Part shown: positions 19,820 through 31,700 of the stretch, one piece after another
Layout: the number at the start of each line of letters is the position of its first letter
Numbering within the stretch: the stretch's first letter is position 1
Assembly (NCBI GenBank): GCA_018806985.1
Contig: JADANN010000316.1
Span: 372,001 to 436,000 of the forward strand
Source of the DNA: Angiostrongylus vasorum
Lineage: Eukaryota; Nematoda; Chromadorea; Rhabditida; Metastrongylidae
Length of the DNA: 64,000 nucleotides
Reading direction: 5' to 3'
The notes under the pieces: generated by a model
Told to the model about the DNA's origin: nothing
Seen by the model: the letters and a program-made list of their open reading frames with translations, nothing else
The model's database searches: none
Position numbers and translations under genes: made by a program

Positions 19820-22800
19820 GCTCGCCCTAGGGACTCGCCGAACATCATACCTTTCTTCTAGGCTTTTGCTAAAGAACTCTGACCACCGGGTCGGTGGTCT
19901 TCCTGAGTACGTTCGACATACCGACGAATCCATTCACTAACGGTTCTTGTCCATCGGTTGTCGCTCATAGGCATTACGTGTCCGGCCCACTTTATTTTTT
20001 GACAGTTTGGCGTTCAGAACGGCGTCTTTGATTTCTGATCGTTGGCACAGCTCGGAGTTTCGGATCCCTTCTCTCAATTGTGTAACGCGAGATACTTCTA
20101 GCATCGTCCTTTCGACTGCGCATTCGATAACACTGAGTGATCTTTCATCCTGCTTACACAGCGGCCAGGTTTCTGACGCATACGTTAGGCCGTTGAGTCG
20201 AAAAGGTGGGCACGGAGTCGGGTGTTATTTTGCTCTTCACTAAATCCTCGAAAGCTCCCCAAGCCGCTCGTTTCCTTCTGCTCAGCTATGGGGCTAAGTC
20301 GTTCATCATATTGATTTCCCGACTTAGATAGACATAACTGGAGCATTCGGAGATAATGGTTCCGTTGAGCGTGAATGGAGAATACGAAACCAATCCGTTC
20401 CTCATTAACATCGCTTTTGTGAGATTTAGTCGAAGACCAATCTTTCTACAGACTTTGTCAAAGTCGGCAAGCATACATTCCGCTTGGCTAATGTTTGGTG
20501 TTACAAGAACGATGTCTTCAGTAAAGCGAAGATGATGTAACTGTCGACCATCGACTTTCACTCCTATATTATCTCATTTCCAGTGTTCGCATGACGTTCT
20601 GGACGGTGGCGGTAAATAATTTTGGGGAGATGGTATCGCCTTGCCTAACCAATCTTTTGACGTCGATGTTAATATCGTTGTAGAATGGTAATATCTCGGT
20701 TGTGATATTTTTTGTACAGCTCACGAAGAATCATTATGTATTGAGTAGGGACTCCTTGACTATCAAGGGCTTCGATAACTGCTTCTATCTCAATTGAGTC
20801 AAAGATCTTCTTTAAATTGATGAAAGTGAGAGAGAGAGTGGTCTTTTGTACTCTTGCGATACTTCAATGAGTCTTGTTATCGTGTGGATATGGTCCATCG
20901 TACTAAATCTTTTACGAAACCCTGCTTGCGCACGTGGCTGTCCTTCGTCCAGTGTTCTGTCAATCCTGTTTAGAATAACTCGAGTGAAAAGTTTGTAGAC
21001 GACATACAGCAAGCAGATTGGGCGATAGCTCTGACATGTAAGCTGTAAATAGCCGAGTCAGTATGTTGATCGAGACTGGCTGAAGGTTCTTCAGGTGGTC
21101 AGATTTTTTATCTTGTCTTGACCTAGTGTTATGCGATTTTTTACCGACGAAATAGCGTGGCAGAATTCGGAAGGGACAACAGGTGGTACGACATATCCAC
21201 CCTCCCGTATTTCATATGAGGAAGGGAAGACGTGGATATTGAACAGAACTGAGTAGTAGTCGTGAATGATTTTCTCCATTGCCTTTCTTTAAGCTGTAAC
21301 AGTTCCGTCTGGGTGCCGGAGTGCAATCGTGTTGGTTTTGTAATTGGCGAAGCTTGGGGGGGGCATTGCGAATACTTTTCGTAGCCTCTGCAGTTTCGAC
21401 CATAAATGCTGCTCTTCTCTCTCTAATATATTTTTTTATCGTCTGTCTGTGTTGTTTTGCCGGTTCGAATGAGAGTTAGCGGTTGCCTGCAGCTCGTGTG
21501 TTTCCATGCTAGCGTGTCACCTCGAGTGCTTCTGGGAACAGATTTCTCTTGGTGACCTTCGAACTCTCAGCTTTCATAGCGCTAACGTGAAGATGTTGAA
21601 TGAACCCATCCCATTCCTCGTGGGTGTCCTCGCGAACGGTATCTCTCAAACAGCTGTCTAGTGAATTGAATGTATTCCAGTTTATGGTGGTTTTTGAACT
21701 TAGCGAATCCTTCCGCTTAAAGCTAAAGGATGGAGCTCCCGGCTCTCATAATGCCCTGAGAGGTGGACCATGCATTCGATTCACCACGACTTCAAGCATC
21801 GTTTGGAGGTGATTGAATGCATATCTGGCCTTACAATGTCTCGCGGTGGAGTACCGATGCATCGAGCCAACGCTGCTATCCTCCCAGGCAAGACTGGTGC
21901 CAATTCGCCGACCCCGGAGGCATGGAAGGCTTGGTGGGCCATGGTCGCAGGGGTCGATTCCACGTTTGTGTTACATGCTGTCACGGGCCACTGCGTCACA
22001 CGCACCCTTTCTCCTTTTCGCACGAAATGAAATCTTGCACGAAGGGGTCGACGGGCTGGTCCCGTGTAAAATTTTTAGGACAACAGCTACATGGGTAAGG
22101 CAAAATCATTGGTTTACTACGATGTGGTCTATTTCGTTATGGTACTCTCCATTGGGAGAGTCCCACATTCACTGTAGAGGGAGGAGCTTCTGGAAGTGCG
22201 TGTTGCTGCAAATGGTCTTGGTCGTCACGATAAACTCAGACAGCCGCTCAAACTATCCGTTCCATTGTAATCCGTGGGTCCAAATGTGACTTTCTTCAGA
22301 CGTTCTTCTCGGTCCTATCTCGGCGTTAAAATCTCTAACGATCACCTTGAAGAATGTATGGTCTTCTCTGTAGAACTTCTTCAAGTCCATATGGAAAGCT
22401 TCGACTTCTTCGTCGTCATGGTTTGATGTCGACACGAAAACGTAGAAGATTGTGAAAGCTAGTTTTGATCCACATCTCTTCAATTTCAAACGCCCCATTC
22501 AGGTAGTTGTTCGAATGAATCGATGTTCATGGACAAACTCGTGTTGACGAGAACGCCGACGCCGCCGTCTCCTCTACTGTCGCATGTTCCGAGGAACATT
22601 TCTTCTCCGGTGTCATAGACGGCTTTGAATGGGTTGCGTCGTCTTGTCTCGGCATGGCCGATGACGTCATACCTTATCCTTCTTGCTTGCATAAGTAAGT
22701 CTTCTATCGAGCACTCGGATGCAAGTGTACGTGCATTGTAGGGACAGATCGTCACAGTAGTTCTTCGTGATCCAGGCAGCTTCCATTGGCCCTGAGAATA

Positions 22801-23120
22801 TAGCGGGCTCTCCGTACTCGTCCTATCCAATCTGGAGGTCAGGAGAATGAGGCTTGTTTATTTTTATTGTGCTTTAGCTTTTGATATCCACGTATGGCTT
22901 GCTGTGGTCTGAACGTTAGGGCTAGATATACTCACGGGCTACTTGCCAGTCTCACCCTGAGTAGAAAGGGCAGTTTATGAAGTGCCTCCTAACGCCTCCC
23001 ATATAATTTCCTGTCATTTGATTGCAGGCTTTTGCCGAATTGACTCGTAGAATGCAATCCGCATAAACGAGAACACCCACACGAACGCATGTATGAATGC
23101 ACCTCGTAAATACAGAAAGC
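19820..23120 (-). mobile_element. RTE-clade LINE copy 3, nearly full length, interrupted by a SINE
   Basis: The 3' end ([10 protein letters not shown] block) is near 19850 and the 5' region reaches about 23120. Visible frames include the C-terminal [10 protein letters not shown] region (20100-20200, broken) and 20286-20561 with LRFTEDIVLVTPNISQ (FADD changed to FTED). The RT part at 20812-21012 reads [20 protein letters not shown] and FRKRFSTMDH. The endonuclease at 22253-22830 has ICPYNARTLASE and [15 protein letters not shown] copy 21729-22010 is inserted between RT and endonuclease. Stops and shifts are many. Confidence 0.9.
21729..22010 (-). repeat. tRNA-derived SINE family C, inside RTE copy 3
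   Basis: Well-preserved minus copy: GATTGAATGCATATCTGGCC, CGATGCATCGAGCCAACGCT, CTATCCTCCCAGGCAAGACT, GGGGTCGATTCCACG (B box complement) and CACTGCGTCACACGC (A box complement). It is younger than the LINE that it interrupts. Confidence 0.85.
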
Positions 23121-23140
23121 ATGTGTTAATTGCTGGCGAG

Positions 23141-23405
23141 TGTGGCGCAGTGGTTGGAGGTGCCCTGCGACCTATCCCCGCGCCCGTGGCTCACCAAGCA
23201 TTCTATCCCTCCGGGCCTGCAAACTGGTACGAGACTTGTCTGGGAGGATACCAGCACTGGCTAGATAAATCGATAGATAACCGGGAGTGATTGTAAAGGC
23301 CAGACATGCATTCAATTGCCTCCAACTTTGCTCAAGGAAGGCGAATGCGTGGCGCATCCTTCAGGGATTGAACAACGCTGAGAGCTTTATCCTTTTATCC
23401 TTTGT
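23141..23405 (+). repeat. tRNA-derived SINE family C, full-length copy
   Basis: GAGTGTGGCGCAGTGGTTGG (A box) opens the copy. The B-box region is altered (CTATCCCCGCGCCCG). Blocks CTTGTCTGGGAGGATACC and GCGCATCCTTCAGGGATTGA follow, and the tail is GAGAGCTTTATCCTTTTATC. It lies right next to the 5' end of RTE copy 3. Confidence 0.85.
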
Positions 23406-23534
23406 ACAGAAATATATGTGCGAAACATATAAATATAAAATACTTGTGATAAAATATTAAAATATAAAAATATTTGCATGTTAAATATACGTGATACATA
23501 TACGTAAGTATTTATAAAAATACAAAAATATAAA

Positions 23535-23566
23535 TATATATGTATATATATATATATATATATACG
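23535..23566. repeat. (AT)n microsatellite
   Basis: TATATATGTATATATATA run at the 5' side of the family D SINE. Confidence 0.85.
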
Positions 23567-23569
23567 GGC

Positions 23570-23885
23570 GGGGATAGTGCAGTGGTTAGCAATACCGTGG
23601 ATTGACAAACAAAGGCCATTGTTCGATCCTTGCCCCTACGCTCTAATCGAATCAACGTGAGAACGCTTTAGCCAGGCTATTTCTCAGGCTGCGAGAAGAA
23701 TTGGCTCCACCGGCATTCTACGACATTCCTAAAGATGACAAAATCCTCAAACAGTAGCCGGAAGAATACGCGAAATGTTCGGAGACCTTCGTAGACGATG
23801 GATGCGAAGAATCGAACTGAATGCATGAAGTGCTTGGATTCATACAGTAGATGTGATGGCGGGTCATGTGAAAGAAGATAAAATA
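23570..23885 (+). repeat. tRNA-derived SINE family D, full-length copy
   Basis: GGATAGTGCAGTGGTTAGCA (A box) and TTGTTCGATCCTTGCCCC (B box), spaced as in a tRNA, followed by a body with CTTAGCCAGG..., GGAAGAATACGCGAAATGTT and a tail GTGATGGCGGGTCATGTGAA. Minus copies of the same body are at 41.95, 44.8 and 54.8 kb. Confidence 0.8.
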
Positions 23886-24249
23886 AAAAAATACGCATTT
23901 TAATTTAGTTATTAAACTGCTTTGAATCCATAAATTTGTATTATCCAATTTTGAGGTCTGCCGTAGCTCCAGTAAGCTCCAATACGCATCTACGAGCCTT
24001 TTATAGCGAATAAAACACACATACCACAACAAACGATGCAACTTTCTCTTCACCCCCATCGCCTGTAGGCTTATCGTAATACTTTGAAATGCTTTTTTAA
24101 TTCGTATAGATCTTGTTTCAATCCGGCGGCAGGACTGGTCACATCCTTCATCCGTCCGTGTTCGGCGAATTGGTGTCAGTTTTGTTTAAAACGATAAAAA
24201 GCCCTAACCCTGATACGTCGATGAGCTATTTTATAATAAAATACTTAAA

Positions 24250-24440
24250 AACATACGCGCTTCATGTGAGATTCTCATAGAAAGCGGTGAGTGTGCGAAA
24301 AATCTTGGTTTAATCTTTTCTCTACTTGGTTATGGAGATGTTTGGCTGGATAGATTGCCATCAACTTGACCTTTCCAGGCCTGATAAAGGCGAGCTCCGC
24401 CGAAACGTCGGCTTATTTATAAATACACAGCTCATCGAGA
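24250..24440 (+). repeat. PLE long repeat with tail motif, solo
   Basis: TCATAGAAAGCGGTGAGTGT and TAGATTGCCATCAACTTGAC match the PLE end at 16.8-16.95 kb. The tail motif is CCTGATAAAGGCGAGCTCCG then CCGAAACGTCGGC (24374-24411). Confidence 0.8.
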
Positions 24441-25680
24441 GAACAGTGAATCATTTGTGAAATATTTATTAGTGAATACTTTGAAAGACATAAAAATATT
24501 GACACATAGGTCCTTTGGCTGGTAAGAAGAAGAGGCGTGGTAATACAACAAATACAAAGTGGAATTGCACTTTTGAATCAATTTGATCTTAAAATACGCG
24601 TTTTATTATCACGTGTATGAGTATAAACGCTTGTAAAGAATCACTGTATAACTCGAGGGACCATACGTAACTCAGATGAGGCTCGAATAACATCTGTATC
24701 TGATTACGGAAATCCATGAAACGAAACGGATTTAATAGAATATCACACTGAGTGAGTGAAAATAGTAAAATAAGAAAAGAGCAAAAAAAGAGGATAGACA
24801 GGTTACAAATAGAACACAGAACTTTAAAATCACAGGAGAGGAAGGAAGGACATTGAACAATTGCACATCGAGCGAATGAAGACAATATTTACAACTCGCA
24901 TTACAACTTTGCGATTTTTAATGATACGTCGCACTTTGTAAAAATAAGCAGGATTAAACAGTTGCCATAATGGAAGATGGTCGAGAGGCGCCGATGTCAC
25001 CTTGTAGCAAAATTTGCAAAATGCTAAAAACAACGTAAAAAAAGACGACCGCAAACATTTTGTCTCCATTGTGTTGAAACTTACGACCGCTGTGAATTTG
25101 AGTATATAGATTTAGTTGTTCACTTATTCACCGACTATCGTTTCTATCTCGCTTACTACGTCTGTGGCCGCCATGGTTAAACGGGCTGGGCCTCTCTAAA
25201 TCAAGCGACCAATGGCGGGTGAGTGGGCGGTATCTACGACATCGTATAGATGTTATCCAATACGGTATATAATATTTTTATAAGATTGCTGCTACATAGT
25301 CAATACGCCTCATTAGAATCTTGTCATTATAAAACCATTAAAATTATTGTCGCAAATCCAATAGACTATGGTGTAGCCACAGATTCCCAGTCAGTAATGA
25401 CGTCGAATAAAGTGACATCTGGCAATACTGTGCATCGACAACTCGGATAACGTAATGATAAAAAAATCAATCACATAAAGGAGAACAGTGAAAGACACTT
25501 ATGAAATGGAATTATTAGTTTCATTATTAAACGAATTCACAGCTTGGCATGATGTATTTTGTGTTAAAAGAAGATAAATATCTTCAATTCACTGAGGATT
25601 GTTGAAATCCTGGTGTAAACTGGAGCAAATCGAGAACTAAGAACGACTGCGTCGTTGTTTCCAGGCTGATCAGCATAGGT
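24441..25680. other. 3' flank of the zinc-finger gene, nothing recognised
   Basis: AT-rich stretch after the stop codon of the zinc-finger gene on the minus strand. No other gene recognised. Open frames here lack motifs. Confidence 0.4.
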
Positions 25681-25779
25681 TTAGCGAATTATTGTTGACT
25701 GTATGAGATGGTTCATGAATAACGCCACAGCTTGTGGATTTGATGCTCGGTCACATTGCATGAATCGAACCGCCTGCTC
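25681..25779 (-). CDS. zinc-finger gene exon 7 (stop codon)
   Basis: Codes for EQAVRFMQCDRASNPQAVAL then FMNHLIQSTIIR and a TAA at 25683-25681. The acceptor is GGTCGTTCAG/GAG. The preceding intron is 267 nt. Confidence 0.88.
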   Translation of the reverse strand, partial: EQAVRFMQCDRASNPQAVALFMNHLIQSTIIR

Positions 25780-28700
25780 CTGAACGACCAAAAAAACTGA
25801 TGAGATATCAGCGTTTACCAGCTGTGGACTACTGTAAGTTAAAGACCGAAGTACGAATTACTTAAAATCGCAAGCTAATGGAAAAACTAATGGGAAAAAA
25901 AGAGAAAATTGGACTAGCCTTAAACATCGAGAATCGAAAGTTTGAATGATTTAGTGAACAGATATTTTTACTTCTCTCAGAAAACAAAGAGTAGGATGAA
26001 AACGATCTCTTCTTCCACGCTTCATCCACACTAAGTCAACGTATACCTGACAATCGAGTAGCCTTCTATGAAGCACCTCTGTTTGCTCTCGTAATGTACG
26101 AGTCTCCGCTTCAAGGGCCCGTAACGCGGCCTCTGCGGACGAAATTCTGCGCTTGCGCTCGAACGGCTTCCGTCTGGAATCGATGGTGTGTGGAGATGAG
26201 GTCAATACAAAATGCTGCGGCTCATACTTGGCCTCATATCTCACTAATTAGAAATTTCCCCACAAAATGACCAAAGTGGTATATTCTATGGTGGGTATTA
26301 AGCATACATAATGTTAGAGGATCAGTTTGGAACTTTTCAAACAAGAGGCAGTTCATCGTAATTTCTGATATCTTGACTCGATATTTATTGAAAAAAGTAA
26401 TAAAGTTAGTAGAAACTTTTGTAAATGATCGATAGAAAAGTCTTGCACTAATTGAGAGGTAGTAATATTAACATTAGTAAGCCTAAGATGTTTTAACGGA
26501 TGCGGTAAGTAGCTCTGTATTGAATTCCAGACAGTTTTAACAGATCCCAATTAAAAAACCCCAAAAAGAACGACTTTTTATAAAAGGCGGTACAAATAAT
26601 CGATATATTCATTTATATTTTCTTATGGTCTTGTTGAGCTGATGTAATGTTTGTATAAGTTATCGTTGTTGTTGTTGTTAATGTTGTTTTTTGTTGTTGT
26701 TGATATTGTTGTCCTTGTTGCTGTTGGTTGTTGTTGGCCGATGGCTGACGTTTTCGGTAATTTCGTCTTCCTCAGAGCCGTGCTGTTGCGAGTGGGATTA
26801 CGAGTGGAACATCCAACAAAAACAACAAGGACAACTTATACCAACCTCGCCTTATCTCAATAAGATCAGTTCATAAGGTCACAATCAACTTCTTATTTAT
26901 TGCTTATTACTATTTTTCAAGGCACGGTATGATGTAAAATACGACCATTATGATGAATATCTCGGCATAACAGTTTTAATAGATTTTCTAGCGGATTGTT
27001 ATTGCTGGAAAAATGTTGCTATGACTAGACTAGGAGTATCACCTGCAACGTGTTCCCACGACTTTCAAGATATCGGCACTTGTTGTCGGCCATAGTGAGT
27101 TTTGTTTTATAGACAGCACAATCATAGCAACCGTTTGGACTGACTGATGAATGCGTTTCTGACGGTGACACATGTAATGGGGAGACAATGAAGCGAGAAT
27201 CCACATTCTGAACAGAAATGGTCGTCGGTTAAGATGTCCTAGCAACATCAAGGCACAAGAAGAATGTCCTCACTAGATGATGAAAAGCACTCGGAGTGTC
27301 CCATTTTTTGAAGAGGTTAACTGGTGAATGTGCGGAACTGGTATGAGCCGGCGAGCATCCATCGGAACTGGTTGCTGATGCGTTCTCACATGGGCTTAAA
27401 ACAAATAAGTTGATTTGTTTTTTAAAAAGGACATGAAGCAGAATGGTATTCTTCGTATAAGCAAATACCTCTCGCCACGTTTGATTACAAGCGATTTGTT
27501 TTCGTCTGACTCGCTACTGGATACATTTAACTAAAAAGCAATAGTAAGAATCCACCAACAAAAAGAGCATTGTTGGTATGCTAGTTAAATATTAACATGA
27601 CAAGTATTTGGGTCTAATGAAAAAAGTAGTGCAGATAGTGTCAGCTAAACAAAGTCGGTAAACGTAGCTAACAGTGGCTAAAAATTAATTGTAGCTGAGC
27701 TGAGCGACAGGCGAAACGAAGGACCCGCATAGTGTGGTGGTGAACGCGTTACTCCCCGGAAAGGACAATAGCGCGTTCGTTCCCCACCGTAGACACCTGC
27801 AGTCCGGAGTTTTGCAAATATCTCAGTATCACTGAAGTTATATTTCGCAATACATACCCTGTCATTAAAAAGAGTGGGCAGTAAATAATAAGTTAAAAAT
27901 TAATTGTAGCGTTAACCAATCACAGATTTGCAAATCTGGCCAATCAGGGCGCGTCTAACAATCGATCACAGCAAACGGAGGAAATTAGAAGCAAGAAACT
28001 TAAACAATTAGTAAACCGACAAATATAGACCTTTTTCCTCGTCATCATGAGAATCATTGTCGACGTTCACTTCGCAATCATCGTCTTCTCGTGAATCTTT
28101 TCTAATAAGCTCCACTAGCGGTTTTGTAGCTAAAAAATAGCGAATTTGTTATGAAATACTTCAGAAACACTCTAGAATTATGCCGTGTTTGATAATATAC
28201 CATGCATCACACCAAGGGTAACATTTCGACCTTGTCATTAATATGAATAAATGAAACAAATTCTTAAGGTTACTCCGAATCACTCACTTGGAATCGGTTT
28301 CGGCAAATTGTTTAGCCAGGCAGCGGCCAGCCCAAATCCGGGTTGGGTCATCAGAGAGTTTAGCACGAGTCGATCGCGTAAACGGCTCATATCTTCTGCT
28401 GTTGAGGTTAACGGAGGAGGTGGCGCGGAGAAAAACGACAGTCCAGAAGTTTGGCTTATTACTGAAACATAATTTACAGATAGTGATGAACAATATGCAC
28501 CACGTTTGGCACATCTCCTAGCTAGACCGGTGACACAATCACTTGGAAAAATTGGCAAAATTATCTAGCCCAAGATTTTTCGCCGTGTGTGCCACATGGT
28601 AAGAATGGATTTCAACAACACCAAAGTGCAACCTTTAGGAAATCCACTTGAAAAGTGGGTAGTGTGTTTGGAGCCAAATCAATCAGTTGAAATAACTTGT

Positions 28701-31700
28701 ATCATCTGTTGTCTCATTGATCATCAAATGGCTTGAGCGGGCGCGAGTAAACCATCCATTTCTGTTTGTCGCGTGCGAGAGTACCACAGTGGGTTCGCTC
28801 GCTCTAGGGACTCGTTGAGCATTATACCTTTCTCCTAGGGTTGTCGTGAAAAACTCTGACCATCGGGTCGGTGGCCTTTCTGCAGTATATTTGAAAGCTC
28901 GAGAAATCCAGTCAGTAAAAGCGTTCTCTATCGGTTGTCGTTCATACATATTACGTGCCCGGCCCACCTTATCTTCGATCGTTTGACGTACAGAACGGCA
29001 TTTTGTACTTTTGATCTTTGACACAAGTCGGAGCTTCGGATTCGTTCCCTTGCTTTGTATGAAACGAGATACTCCTAGCATCGTCCTTTCGAATGCGCCT
29101 TCAATAACGCTAAGTGACCTTTCATCCTGCTTACGCAGCCACCTCGTTTCTGGCGCAAATAATGAAGTAGGAGGAATCGTGAAGTCTAAAAGGTGGGCAC
29201 AGAGTTGGTTGTAGGTTGTTCTTTGACCTCTTCACTACATTCACGGTGCTCCTAAAAGCTCCCCAATTCACTCGCTTCTTTCTGCGCAGCTCTGGAGCAA
29301 AGTAGCTCGATTTCGCTGAGTGTTAATTTCCCGATCTAAATAGACGTAAAGTGGATCACTAGGAAATAATCATTTTGTTGAGCGTGAATGTGGCATACGC
29401 AACCAATCCGCCGTCATAAACATCGTTTCTGTGAGATTTAGTCGAAGACCAATCTTTCCACAGGCTTTATCAAAGTTGGCCAGCATTCGTTCCGCTTGGC
29501 TAATGTTTGGTGTTACGAGAAGGACGGCGTCAGCAGAGCAAAGATGTTGTAATTGCCGACCACCGATTTTCACTTTCATGTTGTATCATTCCAGTGTTCG
29601 CATGACGTTCTCGAAAATTGCAGTAAGTAGTTTTGGCGAAATGCTGTCGTGTTCTGTAACCTCTCTTTTCAGGGCGAATTTAGTATATTCGTAGAATGGT
29701 GATATTCTGGTTGTGAAATTTTTGTGCAGTTCACGAAGAATCTTTATGTACTCAGCAAAGACGCTCTGGCTGTCCAGAGCTTCCGTAACTGCTTCTAACT
29801 CATTGGAATAAAGGCTTTGCCTACACCTATGAAAATGGGACACAGCAATCTCTTCCACTTTCACAATACTTCATTCAATCTTATTATAGTGTGTAGTTCA
29901 CTGTACTGAATCCTTTTCGAAACCATGCTTCTTCACATGGCTGTACTTCGTTCAGGGTTCTGTGGATCATGTTTGGGAATCGCGTAAGAAGGTTTTAGAC
30001 CCAGATAGGACGCATATTGGACGATAGTTGCCGATATCATGGTGGCCACCTTTCTTGAACAGTAACTCAGTCTTACAGGTCTTGAATTGAATATGAATTT
30101 TTCACTCTAATATGTAACGTGTAAGGAGCCGAGCCATTGTGTTGACTAGGATTACCGAAAAGTTGTTCAGATGTTCAAGCCCTGTCTTGAGCAGAGCAAA
30201 TCTTTCATACCTCTAACGTGAAGATATTGAATTAGTCGATTGTATTCCTTATCGATGTTATCAAGAACAGCATGTTCCCAACCCCCGACCAATGGGCTGA
30301 ATAAATCCCAGCTTATGGTGATTTTGGGATTTCGTTTCCTGAATTTTGCGGCCTTTTCTTCATTCCGTGAAAAATGAAATCTTGCATGAAATAGGCGAAG
30401 GTCTGATCCCGCGTAGGGTTTTGGAACAGTAACAAAATCGTCCAAGGAAACCGTTTAATATGATTGTGGCCTACTTCGTTATGTTACTCCCCATTGGTTT
30501 ACTTCCACGTCCAGCATTGAGGGTAGAGCTTTCGGAATTGCGAGTTACCATGAATGCTCTTGGTCGTCGTGATGAACTCAGACAGCCGCTCACTCTGCTA
30601 TTTCCACTTCAACCCGTCGGTTCTAATACGATGCTCTCTAGACGTCCTTCTGCGTCCAATCTTAACGTTAAAATCTCCAATGATGACCGTAAAGACGGAT
30701 GGACTTCTCTGTAGAACATCTCCAAGTCCGTATGAAACATTTGCACTTTGTCTTCTTCGTAGCTCGATGTCGGTGCGCAGACAACGAAAGTCGTCAAAGC
30801 TGGTATTGATCCACATTTTTTTCAACCGTGAAGGTTGGACTGTCAGTTATTCGAATGAATCGATGTTCATGGGCGAACTAGTATTGACAAGAGTGCCGAC
30901 GCTGCCGACTCCTCTATTGTCGCACGTTCCTAGAAACAGTTCTTCTCCGGTGTCATAGACGGTGTTGAACGGGGTGGCGTCTTCTCGCCTCAGCCAATCC
31001 GATGACGTTGCACCTTTTACTTCTTGCCTTTATGATCAAATCCTCTATGGAGGTCTCAGATGCAAGTGAGAGTGCAGTGCAGTAGAGATCAGCAGCTTGG
31101 TTCATTGCGATTTGTGCAGTCTATAATGGCACTTAAATTTTAACAGCTTCTCTGTACTCGTTCTACTCAACACTATTCAACTCAAACTCAACTCTTTCGC
31201 AGTCAGTGAAGTGAGGCTCGCTTACCTTACCCTATTTAGCGCTCGATAAGCACGTATAGCTTGCTGGGCTTAGAACGTGCGGATTGCTTATACTCAAATG
31301 CGGCTTGCCATTATCTCCCAGAGTAGACTGGGAAGCTTATTTGTTGGAGGCGACTCATGATCGCTTCCCATGTAGTTTCCAGTAACTTGGTGGCAAGATT
31401 TCGGATGAATTGGCTTGCATAAACGAGAGCACGCACACATGCACAAATACATCCTCGAAAATACTTAGATCCACCTGCCTTTCAGAAATATATAAGGTCG
31501 TTTGTGGCTCCCCATTGACCAATCCATTGTCGCCCCCCTTTTTTAGCTTTTTAGCACCTTTCACGCTCAACGGAACGAATATCTCCGAATGCTCCAGTTA
31601 TGTCTGTCTAGGTCGGGAAATCAACATGTAGAGCGACTCAGCTCCAGAGTTGAGCAGAAGGTAAACGAGCGGGTTGGGAAGCTTTCAAGAACATCGAGGA

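Noticed and set aside
21781..22289. Long plus-strand frames up to 158 codons
   Set aside because: They run through SINE C and the RTE endonuclease in the wrong direction; no support.
23144..23230. Genuine tRNA genes at SINE heads
   Set aside because: A and B boxes are present, but acceptor stems and anticodon arms are not. These are SINE copies.
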